A DNA stretch of 64,000 bases from NCBI RefSeq assembly GCF_002240415.1, contig NZ_CP020028.1, positions 1,761,501 through 1,825,500 on the forward strand, written 5' to 3'. The position numbers and the translations under genes were made by a program. Positions 16,652 to 24,836 of this stretch are shown in pieces. The notes beneath the pieces were generated by a model, which saw only the letters and a program-made list of their open reading frames with translations, was not told the origin of the DNA and made no database searches. The DNA comes from Paenibacillus kribbensis. GTDB taxonomy: Bacteria > Bacillota > Bacilli > Paenibacillales > Paenibacillaceae. How positions within the stretch are numbered: the first letter of the stretch is position 1; each line of letters opens with the position of its first letter.

Positions 16652-19594
16652 TTATTTTTGATCTACCAAATCGACGTAACCGGGACGATTCCACTTCCGA
16701 TCCACTTCAACCCCATTTTGCGGATGCCGTTTTTTGTAGCGTGGATTGATACGCGGCAGCGGATTTTGACCGTCTACCTCCAAAACTTGCATCCGAACCT
16801 TGGCTTGTTTATAGGCAGGCGTGCGGGTAATCACGTCGAATGCTCCACCGGTTAACAGGTTTACAGCACCATCATGGCTGGTGGAGTGCATGGGTACATA
16901 GATTTCAGTTCCCTGTACCCGATCTGTGACCAGAACACGCAGCTTCACCGCACCATAAGGCGATTCCAATCGGACCAGCGATCCGTCCCTGACTCCGCGC
17001 TCCTCAGCCAATTCGGGCGACACCTCCACAAATACTTTGGGGAGCTTGAGCTGGATACCTGCTGATTTGGTTGTCATATTTCCTTCATGGAATTGTTCAA
17101 GCAGCCGGCCGTTATTCAAGGTCAGATCGAATTCAGCCGGATACTGTACTGGCGGTACATATTCGAAAAGTCCCAAACGCGCCTTTTTATCGGGGAAATT
17201 AAAGCCGTTGGTGTGTAGCAGCGGCGTATTGCTGCCATCCGTCGATCCCCAATGGAAGCTGTTCCAGCCTTCCAATACGTCATAATTACATTGGGAGAAA
17301 AATGGGGTAAGTGACGCCATTTCCTCAAAAATTTCACGCGGATGACTATAACCCCAATCAAATCCCATGTACTTGGCAAATTGGCTGAAAATCCACCAAT
17401 CCGGTTTGCTGTTCTCCACAGGGCGCAGCGCTTCATACAAACGCTGTACACGACGTTCGGTATTGGTGAAGGTTCCATCCTTTTCCAGTGAAGGTACGGC
17501 TGGCAAAATAACATCCGCGAATTGTGCTGTCTTGCTCAGGAATACATCCTGGACGACAAGGAAATCCAGATTCGCCAGCATTTCCTGAGTGTGATTGGAG
17601 TCCGCATCCACCCATGCCATCTCTTCTCCAGCGATATACATCGCTTTAAGCTCACCAGTTTTAATGGCCTCCAGCATTTGAATGTTGTCCAGTCCGCGTT
17701 GATTCGGAATTTGTACGCCGTAGGCCGCTTCGAACTTGGCGCGAATGCCATCGTTCGTCACGGGCTGGTAGCCAGGCAAAATGTCCGGCATCGTGCCCAT
17801 GTCGGCAGCACCCTGAACATTGTTATGTCCGCGAAGCGGGTACGCACCTGCACCTGGACGCATAAAGTTTCCAGTTACCAGCAGCAGGTTGGCAATTGCA
17901 ATCGAAGTGTAAGAGCCTGCGATATTTTGCGTCACGCCCATGCCCCAGCAAATGGCAGTGCCATCGGCTTCATGAATCATAGTTGCCACCTGAATCAGTG
18001 TCTCTTTGGAAATGCCTGTTTCCTGTTCGGCAAATTCCAGCGTGTAGGTTTCTAGCAATTTCAAATATTCAGGATAGAAATTGACATGTTCTTCAATGAA
18101 TCCGGCAGCATGCCAGTTTTGGTCGATGATATATTTGGCTACAGCAGATAACCATACATAATCCGTACCTTGCTTCGGGCGAATGAACAGATCTGCGCGA
18201 TCTGCCATTTCGTGCTTGCGCAAATCCACCGAAATCAGCTTTTGTCCGTGCAGCTTATGCGCACGTTTGATGCGGGTAGCCAGCACCGGATGTCCTTCTC
18301 CAGGCGCACAACCGACCAGTATGACCAAGCCTGCCTGAGCAATGTCTTTAATCGTACCGCTGTCTCCGCCGATGCCTCCGGTGTATTGCAGTCCCCATGA
18401 CGCAGGAGATTGGCAATATCGTGAGCAGTTGTCGACATTATTCGTCTGGAAGATCTGACGCGCCAATTTTTGCATCAGATAATTTTCTTCATTGGTAAAT
18501 TTGGACGAGGAAATAAAGCCGAGCGCCTTGCCGCCATAGGTTTCTTTAATAGCTCCCATTTTGCTGGCCATCAGGCTTAGTGCTTCTTCCCAGGTTGCTT
18601 CCACGAATTCGTCGCCTTCACGAATTAAAGGCGTGGTCAAACGCTGATCGCTGTTCACAAAATCCCAGCCGAATTTCCCTTTAACACACGTCGAGATGCC
18701 GTTGACAGCCCCTTCCGAGGTAGGCTGTACCTTTAAAATTTTGCGGCCTTTGGTCCATACCTCAAAACTGCAGCCTACGCCGCAGAATGTGCAGACGGTT
18801 TTCGTTTTTTTCGTACGGGTTTCACGCATTGCTGCTTCCGCCTCGGAAATGGCAAATATCCCGCTATAGCCTGGCTCCACTTCCTTGATCAGATCCACCA
18901 TCGGATTTAATAAGTCCTTATTCATGCCACTCATGAAGCCTGCTTCTCCCAGCATGGATTTCTCCATCAAGGCATTGCATGGGCAGACCGTTACACACTG
19001 ACCACAGCTGACGCAGGAGGAGTCGTTAATTGCAACTCCGTCATCCCATTTGACGCGAGGGCGTTCAGCTTCCCAGTCAAGAGACAGCGTTTCGTTGACC
19101 TGAAGGTTTTGGCATACTTCTACGCACTGGCCGCATGCAATACATTGATTGGGGTCATAGCGGTAAAAAGGATGGGACATATCTACTTCCGTTGGGTCGA
19201 CTTTCGGTCGATACGGATATTTTTGATGTTCAATTTCCATAAGCTCTGCTGTATTATGCAATTTACAATTACCGTTGTTGTTATCGCACACCGTGCAGTA
19301 GAGGAGATGATTTTCCAGTAGTCGGTCCATGGCCTCTGTTTGAGCTGCTTTCGCACGGTCCGAATGTAAATGAATATTCATACCATCCGCAGCATGTGTC
19401 GAGCAGGAACGCACCAGCTTTCCATCTACTTCAACGATACAGGTGTCACAGGTGCGGATCGGATCAACTTCGGGAACGTAACACAGTTGGGGATGGGCAA
19501 TGTTGTTTTCATTAATGATTTCAAGAATTGTTGCACTGCTGTTTGCTTTCAGCTCCTGTCCGTTTAATGTAATTTTGATTGTACTTTCAATCAC
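16652..19594 (-). CDS. fdhF: Formate dehydrogenase, molybdenum/iron-sulfur catalytic subunit
   Basis: 980 residues from a GTG start with AAAGGAG before it; same length as B. subtilis YrhE. Domains: [2Fe-2S] ferredoxin domain (C38, C49, C52, C64), a His/Cys-rich [4Fe-4S] stretch near 96-110, two [4Fe-4S] clusters (C151/154/157/161 and C194/197/200/204), then the molybdopterin oxidoreductase part with its own cluster (C268, C271, C275, C303). The expected catalytic residue is cysteine C394 in NCSRYCQSP, so no selenocysteine is needed. It oxidises formate to CO2 in the cytosol. FdhD and cofactor genes are encoded divergently. Its leader carries a terminator hairpin (19643-19696), a promoter (19833-19861) and a nearby Fur-like box. 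Confidence 0.93.
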   Translation of the reverse strand: MIESTIKITLNGQELKANSSATILEIINENNIAHPQLCYVPEVDPIRTCDTCIVEVDGKLVRSCSTHAADGMNIHLHSDRAKAAQTEAMDRLLENHLLYCTVCDNNNGNCKLHNTAELMEIEHQKYPYRPKVDPTEVDMSHPFYRYDPNQCIACGQCVEVCQNLQVNETLSLDWEAERPRVKWDDGVAINDSSCVSCGQCVTVCPCNALMEKSMLGEAGFMSGMNKDLLNPMVDLIKEVEPGYSGIFAISEAEAAMRETRTKKTKTVCTFCGVGCSFEVWTKGRKILKVQPTSEGAVNGISTCVKGKFGWDFVNSDQRLTTPLIREGDEFVEATWEEALSLMASKMGAIKETYGGKALGFISSSKFTNEENYLMQKLARQIFQTNNVDNCSRYCQSPASWGLQYTGGIGGDSGTIKDIAQAGLVILVGCAPGEGHPVLATRIKRAHKLHGQKLISVDLRKHEMADRADLFIRPKQGTDYVWLSAVAKYIIDQNWHAAGFIEEHVNFYPEYLKLLETYTLEFAEQETGISKETLIQVATMIHEADGTAICWGMGVTQNIAGSYTSIAIANLLLVTGNFMRPGAGAYPLRGHNNVQGAADMGTMPDILPGYQPVTNDGIRAKFEAAYGVQIPNQRGLDNIQMLEAIKTGELKAMYIAGEEMAWVDADSNHTQEMLANLDFLVVQDVFLSKTAQFADVILPAVPSLEKDGTFTNTERRVQRLYEALRPVENSKPDWWIFSQFAKYMGFDWGYSHPREIFEEMASLTPFFSQCNYDVLEGWNSFHWGSTDGSNTPLLHTNGFNFPDKKARLGLFEYVPPVQYPAEFDLTLNNGRLLEQFHEGNMTTKSAGIQLKLPKVFVEVSPELAEERGVRDGSLVRLESPYGAVKLRVLVTDRVQGTEIYVPMHSTSHDGAVNLLTGGAFDVITRTPAYKQAKVRMQVLEVDGQNPLPRINPRYKKRHPQNGVEVDRKWNRPGYVDLVDQK

Positions 19595-19636
19595 GGTTCA
19601 GGCTCCTTTCAGATTTTGAATTTGAAAATTAGAAAT

Positions 19637-19696
19637 AAAAAAACTCCACCATAAACACAAGTGCCTGATCATGAGCACTTGTGTTTATGGTGGAGT
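19637..19696 (-). terminator. Strong terminator/attenuator hairpin in fdhF leader
   Basis: A perfect 22-bp stem: ACTCCACCATAAACACAAGTGC is split over 19643-19664 and its complement is at 19675-19696, with a 10-base loop. On the minus strand it is followed by seven U, so it would stop transcripts about 40 bases before the fdhF start. No other minus-strand gene lies upstream, so it acts on the fdhF leader itself. Confidence 0.75.
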
Positions 19697-19832
19697 AGTG
19701 ACCAAGCTCTAAGTCCTGGAAGCCAATTCACCATAGGAGTATGTATTAATAACAAACAGCACGCACCGCTTGTATATCAATTACCTATAATAATTCTTAA
19801 GATATGTCATTTTCTGCATGTCACCTTGTGTA

Positions 19833-19861
19833 ACTATAGCGTAAAATTTAAGATAGTTCAA
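19833..19861 (-). promoter_or_regulatory. Sigma-A-type promoter of fdhF
   Basis: On the minus strand TTGAAC (19856-19861) and TATAGT (19833-19838) are 17 bases apart. The leader from here to the fdhF start is about 230 bases and contains the attenuator hairpin. Confidence 0.6.
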
Positions 19862-19885
19862 CGGTACACTATTGAATTTTTTAAA

Positions 19886-19900
19886 TGATAATGATTATCG
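19886..19900. promoter_or_regulatory. Fur-box-like operator
   Basis: TGATAATGATTATCG matches the 7-1-7 Fur/PerR/Zur-family inverted repeat (TGATAATnATTATCA) in all but the last base. It lies 25 bases upstream of the minus-strand -35 and 21 bases upstream of the plus-strand TTGACA, between two divergent promoters. Confidence 0.65.
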
Positions 19901-19920
19901 TTTGAGAAATTGAAAAAGCA

Positions 19921-19949
19921 TTGACAAACGTTCGAGGATTGCTAACAAT
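19921..19949 (+). promoter_or_regulatory. Sigma-A-type promoter toward moaA
   Basis: TTGACA at 19921-19926, 17-base spacer, AACAAT at 19944-19949. It reads into the small frame at 19982 and then moaA. Confidence 0.5.
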
Positions 19950-19981
19950 AGAAATAGTAATCTACTGCAGAGCATTCGTGA

Positions 19982-20062
19982 ATGGAGTGTACGTGGGGAA
20001 TCGCGTATATTTTATTTGTCGCAGCGCTTGTTAGTTTGATTTTTCTATATCACATGATGTAA
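19982..20062 (+). CDS. Possible 26-residue single-helix membrane peptide
   Basis: ATG 19982 to TAA 20062. Residues 6-22 are strongly hydrophobic (GIAYILFVAALVSLIFL). The ribosome-binding site is weak. It is the first frame after the promoter at 19921 and the Fur-like box, and a terminator-like hairpin follows at 20093. It may be a real small membrane protein or chance. Confidence 0.3.
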   Translation: MECTWGIAYILFVAALVSLIFLYHMM

Positions 20063-20092
20063 GGATTTGTGAAATCTTGATGTAGATAAATT

Positions 20093-20156
20093 AACCGGCA
20101 TTTAGCAGATTCTTCGATTTCCAAAGGCGAAGAAGTTGTTGCGATGCCGGTTTTTT
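20093..20156 (+). terminator. Terminator or attenuator upstream of moaA
   Basis: AACCGGCAT (20093-20101) pairs with ATGCCGGTT (20144-20152), with an inner TTCTTCG/CGAAGAA stem, then six T. It lies 105 bases before moaA, so it either ends the small upstream transcript or attenuates moaA. Confidence 0.65.
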
Positions 20157-20261
20157 GGCTATTAAGCTGAAATTAAGGTGCTTGATCGCTGTTGCCCAAA
20201 TTTCTGGAATGAAGGCATCCGTTGTAGAAGTCTATAACGATGGCAGATTGAGGTGAACGTA

Positions 20262-21275
20262 ATGACAAACCGCAGCGACGATCAATGGAATCGTCCGTTA
20301 CGGGACTTGAGAATATCCGTTATAGACAGATGTAATTTTCGGTGCCGGTATTGTATGCCGGAAGAAATCTTTGGGCATGACTATCCGTTTTTGCCAAAAG
20401 AAAGAATATTGACCTTTGAGGAAATTACACGCCTTTCCCGTATTTTTGTCTCGCTTGGCGTCACGAAGCTGCGTATTACTGGCGGTGAGCCGTTGCTGAG
20501 AAAGGACTTATCCTCGCTCATTCATTCGTTAACCCAACTCGAAGGGGTCGAAGATATTGCAATGACGACGAACGGCGTATTTTTGCCTAAGTATGCTGCG
20601 GCACTTCGAGAAGCAGGATTGGCGAGAGTAACGGTTAGTCTGGATTCGCTGGATGATGAGCGATTCCGCCGAATGAACGGTGGAAAAAGCAGCGTAAAGG
20701 CCGTACTGGATGGTATTGATGCTGCGGCTCAGGCGGGGATGCAGGTGAAAATAAACATGGTCGTGCAAAAGGGCTTCAACGATCAGGATATTGTGCCTAT
20801 GGCAGACTATTTTCAAAAGAAAAAGCATATTTTGCGTTTTGTTGAATTTATGGACGTAGGCAACACCAATGGCTGGAAATTGGATCAGGTCGTTTCCAAG
20901 CAGCAAATCCTCCATACCATTCATGAGCACATGCCCTTGGAGCCTGTTCCGCCCCAGTACACAGGTGAGGTGGCGACGCGTTACAGGTATCGGGACAGAG
21001 AAGGGGAGATCGGCATTATTTCGTCTGTTACGGATGCCTTCTGCTCCACATGTACACGAGCGAGAATTTCTGCTGAAGGCTCCTTGTACACGTGTCTGTT
21101 TGCCTCTCAAGGGTATGAGCTTCGGACGATGCTGCGTTCCGAACAGTCCGATGATGAGATTAGGGCTTACGTTGAGCGTGTTTGGAGAGGGCGTACCGAC
21201 CGCTATTCTGAGGAACGGCTGACCCATACGCAGCGAACATTGTCCAAAATTGAAATGTCACACATTGGCGGGTGA
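20262..21275 (+). CDS. moaA: GTP 3',8-cyclase (molybdenum cofactor biosynthesis)
   Basis: 337 residues from ATG 20262 with GAGGTGA 5 bases upstream; the GTG at 20253 overlaps that site. A radical-SAM enzyme: the CxxxCxxC cluster is C24, C28, C31 in [14 protein letters not shown]. The second cluster is in [18 protein letters not shown]. The ITGGEPLLR motif binds S-adenosylmethionine, and the essential C-terminal Gly-Gly is present (MSHIGG). It performs the first step of molybdopterin synthesis, converting GTP to the cyclic precursor with MoaC, whose gene is not in the window. It heads the cofactor cluster and is followed 40 bases later by fdhD. Confidence 0.94.
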   Translation: MTNRSDDQWNRPLRDLRISVIDRCNFRCRYCMPEEIFGHDYPFLPKERILTFEEITRLSRIFVSLGVTKLRITGGEPLLRKDLSSLIHSLTQLEGVEDIAMTTNGVFLPKYAAALREAGLARVTVSLDSLDDERFRRMNGGKSSVKAVLDGIDAAAQAGMQVKINMVVQKGFNDQDIVPMADYFQKKKHILRFVEFMDVGNTNGWKLDQVVSKQQILHTIHEHMPLEPVPPQYTGEVATRYRYRDREGEIGIISSVTDAFCSTCTRARISAEGSLYTCLFASQGYELRTMLRSEQSDDEIRAYVERVWRGRTDRYSEERLTHTQRTLSKIEMSHIGG

Positions 21276-21315
21276 ACCAAAGAGCCAGCCTGCCAGAAAC
21301 AAGGGAGTGGAGCAC

Positions 21316-22128
21316 GTGGAAAAGCCGGCTGAGGTACGGCGCGAGATTTTGCGTTGTTGCGACGGACAAATCAAGCGTTTTGAGGACACTGTGGTGACGG
21401 AGCATCCGGTGACTATCAAAATCAATCAGCAGGAATTTGCAACCATGGTTTGTACACCGGAGTATGTGGAGGATATGGCAATAGGCTTTTTGGCCTCTGA
21501 AGGCGTCATTCAACGGTATGATGATATCGAAGACCTGTGGGTTCAGGAAAAAGAAGGCTTTGTTCATATCAAAACCCGCCGAATGAACGAGTTTTATCAA
21601 AACTTTCATTCCAAACGGTATATTACCTCCTGTTGCGGAAAAAGCAGACAGGGCTTCTATTTTGTGAATGATGCTAAAGTAGCCAAAAGAATGAATGATA
21701 CTCATGTGACGCTGTCCTTTGACGACTGCTTTCGCCTGATGAATTTAATGCAAAGCTCGGCACATACATTCCAGGAGACTGGCGGAGTTCATAATGCCGC
21801 ACTATGTGACAAAAACGGGATTATCCTGTCGAGAATGGATATTGGCCGTCACAATGCACTGGATAAAATCTATGGATATTGCTTGAAAAATGATATTGTA
21901 TTACATGATAAAATCATTGTATTCAGTGGGCGCATTTCGTCTGAAATCTTGTTGAAGGTCGCGAAGATTGGCTGTGAAGTTGTTTTGTCCAAGTCAGCTC
22001 CCACAGAGCTTGCGCTTGAATTGGCTGAGGATCTGGGGATTACTACAGTCGGCTTTATACGAAGTCGTTCGTTAAATGTGTATACACATACTGAACGGAT
22101 TGATGAATTGGTTGAATCTAAAATATAA
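21316..22128 (+). CDS. fdhD: Formate dehydrogenase accessory sulfurtransferase
   Basis: 270 residues from GTG 21316, chosen because AAGGGAG lies 8 bases ahead; an earlier start at 21250 would overlap moaA. FdhD carries sulfur from a desulfurase to the molybdenum cofactor of formate dehydrogenase. The family motifs TITSCCGK-like (YITSCCGKSRQGF) with its reactive cysteines, GGVHNAALC, and the nucleotide/cofactor segment DIGRHNALDKIYG are all present. The gene is placed between moaA and moaD and works on the FdhF encoded on the other side of the shared promoter region. A terminator-like hairpin follows it. Confidence 0.93.
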   Translation: MEKPAEVRREILRCCDGQIKRFEDTVVTEHPVTIKINQQEFATMVCTPEYVEDMAIGFLASEGVIQRYDDIEDLWVQEKEGFVHIKTRRMNEFYQNFHSKRYITSCCGKSRQGFYFVNDAKVAKRMNDTHVTLSFDDCFRLMNLMQSSAHTFQETGGVHNAALCDKNGIILSRMDIGRHNALDKIYGYCLKNDIVLHDKIIVFSGRISSEILLKVAKIGCEVVLSKSAPTELALELAEDLGITTVGFIRSRSLNVYTHTERIDELVESKI

Positions 22129-22162
22129 TATGAGAATCCGCAATGTACACCAGTACAGTTAG

Positions 22163-22213
22163 CCAGCATGGAATAAGATCTCTTTTACGAGGTATTTGCT
22201 CATGTTGGTTTTT
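22163..22213 (+). terminator. Terminator between fdhD and moaD
   Basis: CCAGCATG (22163-22170) pairs with CATGTTGG (22201-22208), with a small inner hairpin, then five T. It would partly uncouple moaD-moaE-moeB from moaA-fdhD. Confidence 0.65.
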
Positions 22214-22265
22214 CTTGGTGTATCTATGGACAGTCATTGTACCTGGGAAGGGGTGAGTATGTTAA

Positions 22266-22514
22266 ATGAAATATCATATTCAGGTATTTGCCGGCCTTGC
22301 TGAACTTATGGGAGGGCCTATGGTCACGGTGCCTACTGATCAGGAAGCGATGACCATTACTGCGTTAAAAGGCTTGTTGTCTGAGCGTTTTCCTGAGGCA
22401 GCCGCCCAGTTGCAAAGTGCTTTTGTTGCCAGAAATCAAGTTTACGCTGCTCCAGAGGAGCTAGTAAGTATACATGACGAGATTGCGATCATTCCTCCGG
22501 TTTCAGGAGGTTAG
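22266..22514 (+). CDS. moaD: Molybdopterin synthase small subunit
   Basis: 82 residues, typical for this ubiquitin-like sulfur carrier. It ends in PPVSGG, the C-terminal Gly-Gly that MoeB adenylates and that carries the thiocarboxylate. The beta-grasp pattern YHIQVFAGLAELMG then ALKGLLSERFPEAAAQL is clear. GGGGTGAG sits upstream of the ATG. It donates sulfur to cyclic precursor within the MoaD-MoaE complex. A diverged second copy of this domain is fused to MoaE just downstream. Confidence 0.9.
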   Translation: MKYHIQVFAGLAELMGGPMVTVPTDQEAMTITALKGLLSERFPEAAAQLQSAFVARNQVYAAPEELVSIHDEIAIIPPVSGG

Positions 22515-22566
22515 ATTTTTCAGTTCAGACTGGTTAAATTCGACAGATGAGGTACAAAGGGGTCAG

Positions 22567-23277
22567 ATGCATATGCAGTACCGTATTCAACTATCCGCGG
22601 CTATGGCGGAACAATTTGGTGACGTGATTACGGTGGAGCTTTCACAGGAAATCGTGACGATCGCAGACATTCGAAAAAGACTATATGAGCAATATTCGGA
22701 AGTAGCTTCACAGCTGCAGGGCTCTTTTTTTACCCACCATAAAAGGCTGGCTTCTCCTGACGAGCCTGTTCTTCCATCTGATGCAATCGCTCTTCTTCAA
22801 TCGGCGCCTGGCATGGAAACGGTTATTTCAAAATGTGGGTTGTTCGCTATCACATACGACCCGATTGATGCCGATGAGGTGGCCTCCAAGGTGCAAGACC
22901 CTTCTCATGGGGCCTCGCTGACCTTTAATGGAACGACTCGGGAATATACGCAAGGTCAGCGAACCGTGCTGCTTGAATATGAGGCGTATGTCCCGATGGC
23001 GATGAATACGATGAAGCAAATTGGTGACGAAATTGCAGAGCGTTGGCCGTCTACTCGTACTGCAATGACACATCGGCTTGGCACGGTAAGGATTGGAGAG
23101 ACGAGTGTGGTGATTGCTGTTTCTGCTGCACACCGCGATGCTTGCTACGAAGCCAGCCGTCATGCGATTGAACGGTTAAAGCAAATCGTACCGATTTGGA
23201 AAAAGGAAGTGTGGGAGGACGGCTCAGAGTGGAAGGGACACCAGCTGGGTGGCTGGAACCCTCATAATACCCAATAG
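22567..23277 (+). CDS. moaE: MoaD-like/MoaE fusion, molybdopterin synthase large subunit
   Basis: 236 residues from ATG 22567, after AAAGGGG. Residues 1-80 are a diverged MoaD domain that aligns along its length with the MoaD encoded immediately upstream (YRIQLSAAMAEQFG against YHIQVFAGLAELMG; EVASQLQGSFF against EAAAQLQSAFV) but ends in SAPGM, without Gly-Gly. Residues 85-236 are MoaE with SLTFNGTTREYTQGQ, VLLEYEAYVPMA, HRLGTVRIGETSVVIAVSAAHR and the lysines of IPIWKKEVWEDGSEWKGH-type sequence that form the active site. The enzyme adds two sulfurs to make molybdopterin. The N-terminal part probably cannot act as a sulfur carrier; it may be structural or regulatory. Confidence 0.9.
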   Translation: MHMQYRIQLSAAMAEQFGDVITVELSQEIVTIADIRKRLYEQYSEVASQLQGSFFTHHKRLASPDEPVLPSDAIALLQSAPGMETVISKCGLFAITYDPIDADEVASKVQDPSHGASLTFNGTTREYTQGQRTVLLEYEAYVPMAMNTMKQIGDEIAERWPSTRTAMTHRLGTVRIGETSVVIAVSAAHRDACYEASRHAIERLKQIVPIWKKEVWEDGSEWKGHQLGGWNPHNTQ

Positions 23278-23370
23278 CTTCCGAATGAGGGCGAGGATAT
23301 CTGGACTTTTAGCTTGTCTGATCAACTTGTCGCTATCAATGGATAAGAAGTATGGGGGCGTAAATCAACG

Positions 23371-24450
23371 ATGTCAGAAATAAACAAAGACCAGACAACG
23401 GGTACTGATGCACAAGCACATACGCATGCTTCTCCTGCCCGTTATTCCAGACAGGAATTATTCTCGAAAATTGGAACGGCAGGTCAGCAAAATATCCGCA
23501 GTAAGCACGTCCTGATGGTGGGGGCTGGAGCACTGGGGACTGCCAATGCCGACATGCTGGTGCGAGCGGGCATCGGACGGCTGACGCTGGTAGATCGTGA
23601 TTATGTAGATTGGAGCAATCTGCAACGCCAGCAGCTCTATGACGAAGCCGATGCCCGTAATCAGATGCCCAAGGCGGTGGCCGCCCAGAAACGATTGCAG
23701 CAAATCAATTCGGACGTGGACATTCGTGCGCTAGTCCGGGATGTATCGCTGGAGGAAATCGATGATATCGCAGCAGGGGTAGACCTCATCATCGATGCCA
23801 CTGATAACTTCGATACACGGCTGCTGATGAACGATTACGCAGTCAAGCACCGAATCCCCTGGATTTATGGAGCATGTGTGGGCAGCTATGGAACAACCTT
23901 TACCATCGTGCCGGGGCAGACACCGTGTCTGCATTGCCTGCTCGGAGCTGTACCGCTTGGTGGTGCCACCTGCGACACGGTCGGTGTGATTAGTCCGGCT
24001 GTACAGATGGTGGCGGCCTACCAAAGCGCGGAGGCATTGAAGCTGCTCACCGGGGATGATTCAGCCTTGCAGAGCAAGCTGATTACCTTCGATCTGTGGA
24101 ACAATCAGCACCAGGCGATCCATGTAAGCGCCATGAAAAAAGCCGATTGTCCGACGTGCGGCGAGCATCCAGTGTATCCCTTTTTACAATCGGAGCATCA
24201 GGCTAAAACGGCTGTCTTGTGCGGACGCGATACGGTTCAAATCCGCCCGGCGCCGGGTGCTGTACGTGATCTGAACGAAGCAGCGCGCCTGTTATCCCGT
24301 CAGGGGGGCAAGGTGGACCATAATCCGTATTTAGTATCCGTCGTTATCGGGACGCACCGACTCGTTCTTTTTCAGGATGGACGCGTCTTGGTTCATGGCA
24401 CGAAGGACATCGCCGAGGCGAGATCTATTTATCACAAATATTTGGGTTGA
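23371..24450 (+). CDS. moeB: Molybdopterin-synthase adenylyltransferase
   Basis: 359 residues. An E1-like enzyme that adenylates the MoaD C-terminus. The ATP-binding GAGALG is at 51-56, followed by LTLVDRDYVDWSNLQRQQLY and the adenylation aspartate in DLIIDATDNFDTR. Zinc ligands come as CLHC and CPTCGEH; a further cysteine is in ATCDTVGV. The last ~80 residues (VQIRPAPGAVRDL to HKYLG) resemble a small C-terminal tail rather than a full rhodanese domain. ThiF is the main alternative, but the location after moaD and moaE favours MoeB. Its stop overlaps the start of the modB remnant by four bases. Confidence 0.9.
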   Translation: MSEINKDQTTGTDAQAHTHASPARYSRQELFSKIGTAGQQNIRSKHVLMVGAGALGTANADMLVRAGIGRLTLVDRDYVDWSNLQRQQLYDEADARNQMPKAVAAQKRLQQINSDVDIRALVRDVSLEEIDDIAAGVDLIIDATDNFDTRLLMNDYAVKHRIPWIYGACVGSYGTTFTIVPGQTPCLHCLLGAVPLGGATCDTVGVISPAVQMVAAYQSAEALKLLTGDDSALQSKLITFDLWNNQHQAIHVSAMKKADCPTCGEHPVYPFLQSEHQAKTAVLCGRDTVQIRPAPGAVRDLNEAARLLSRQGGKVDHNPYLVSVVIGTHRLVLFQDGRVLVHGTKDIAEARSIYHKYLG

Positions 24451-24671
24451 CCCCATTTTCGTCACTTCATTCTGGAATTTATAGGATAGGGGAATCTGGC
24501 GCTACGTTGATGCTTGCGGGCAATATTCCTGGACATACTCAAACCCTGCCCACGGCGATCTACATCGCGTCTGAGGCCGGGAATATGACACTCTCCTGGA
24601 GCTGGGTAGCAGCCATCGTTTTATTCTCTTTTGTTATGCTTATGCTTTCAAATCGACTGGTAAAGGATTAG
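24447..24671 (+). pseudogene. modB: Molybdate ABC permease fragment (C-terminal end)
   Basis: 74 codons whose residues 16-40 (SGATLMLAGNIPGHTQTLPTAIYIASEAGN) match the conserved end of ModB, including the EAA-type loop region just before the last transmembrane helix (WVAAIVLFSFVMLML). A full ModB has about 220 residues, so two thirds are missing, together with modA and modC. The ATG overlaps the moeB stop, hinting at a deletion that fused moeB directly to the tail of modB. Possibly still translated but cannot form a permease. Confidence 0.75.
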
Positions 24672-24692
24672 TCCGTTTGAAGTGAGAACATG

Positions 24693-24724
24693 CGCAGTCT
24701 GCCGATAAGGCAGGCTGTGTTTTA
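24693..24724 (+). terminator. Terminator of the moa/moe operon
   Basis: CGCAGTCTGCC pairs with GGCAGGCTGTG (one G-T pair) around GATAA, followed by TTTTATTTG. Confidence 0.75.
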
Positions 24725-24836
24725 TTTGTCTTGAGAAAATAAAGTCTTTGTGTCCAATGGACATTCCGTCGTGCGGGACAGGCTTAGTGAATTTGTGGTA
24801 TAATTTACAAGACTAAACAAAGGGGGATGAGGAATC

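Noticed and set aside
19643..19760. Minus-strand leader peptide MVNWLPGLRAWSLLHHKHKCS before fdhF
   Set aside because: It overlaps the terminator arm attractively, but there is no ribosome-binding site and no run of a regulatory amino acid.
22474..22566. Start of the MoaE fusion at 22474
   Set aside because: It overlaps moaD in another frame with no homologous residues; the MoaD-like domain begins at 22567.
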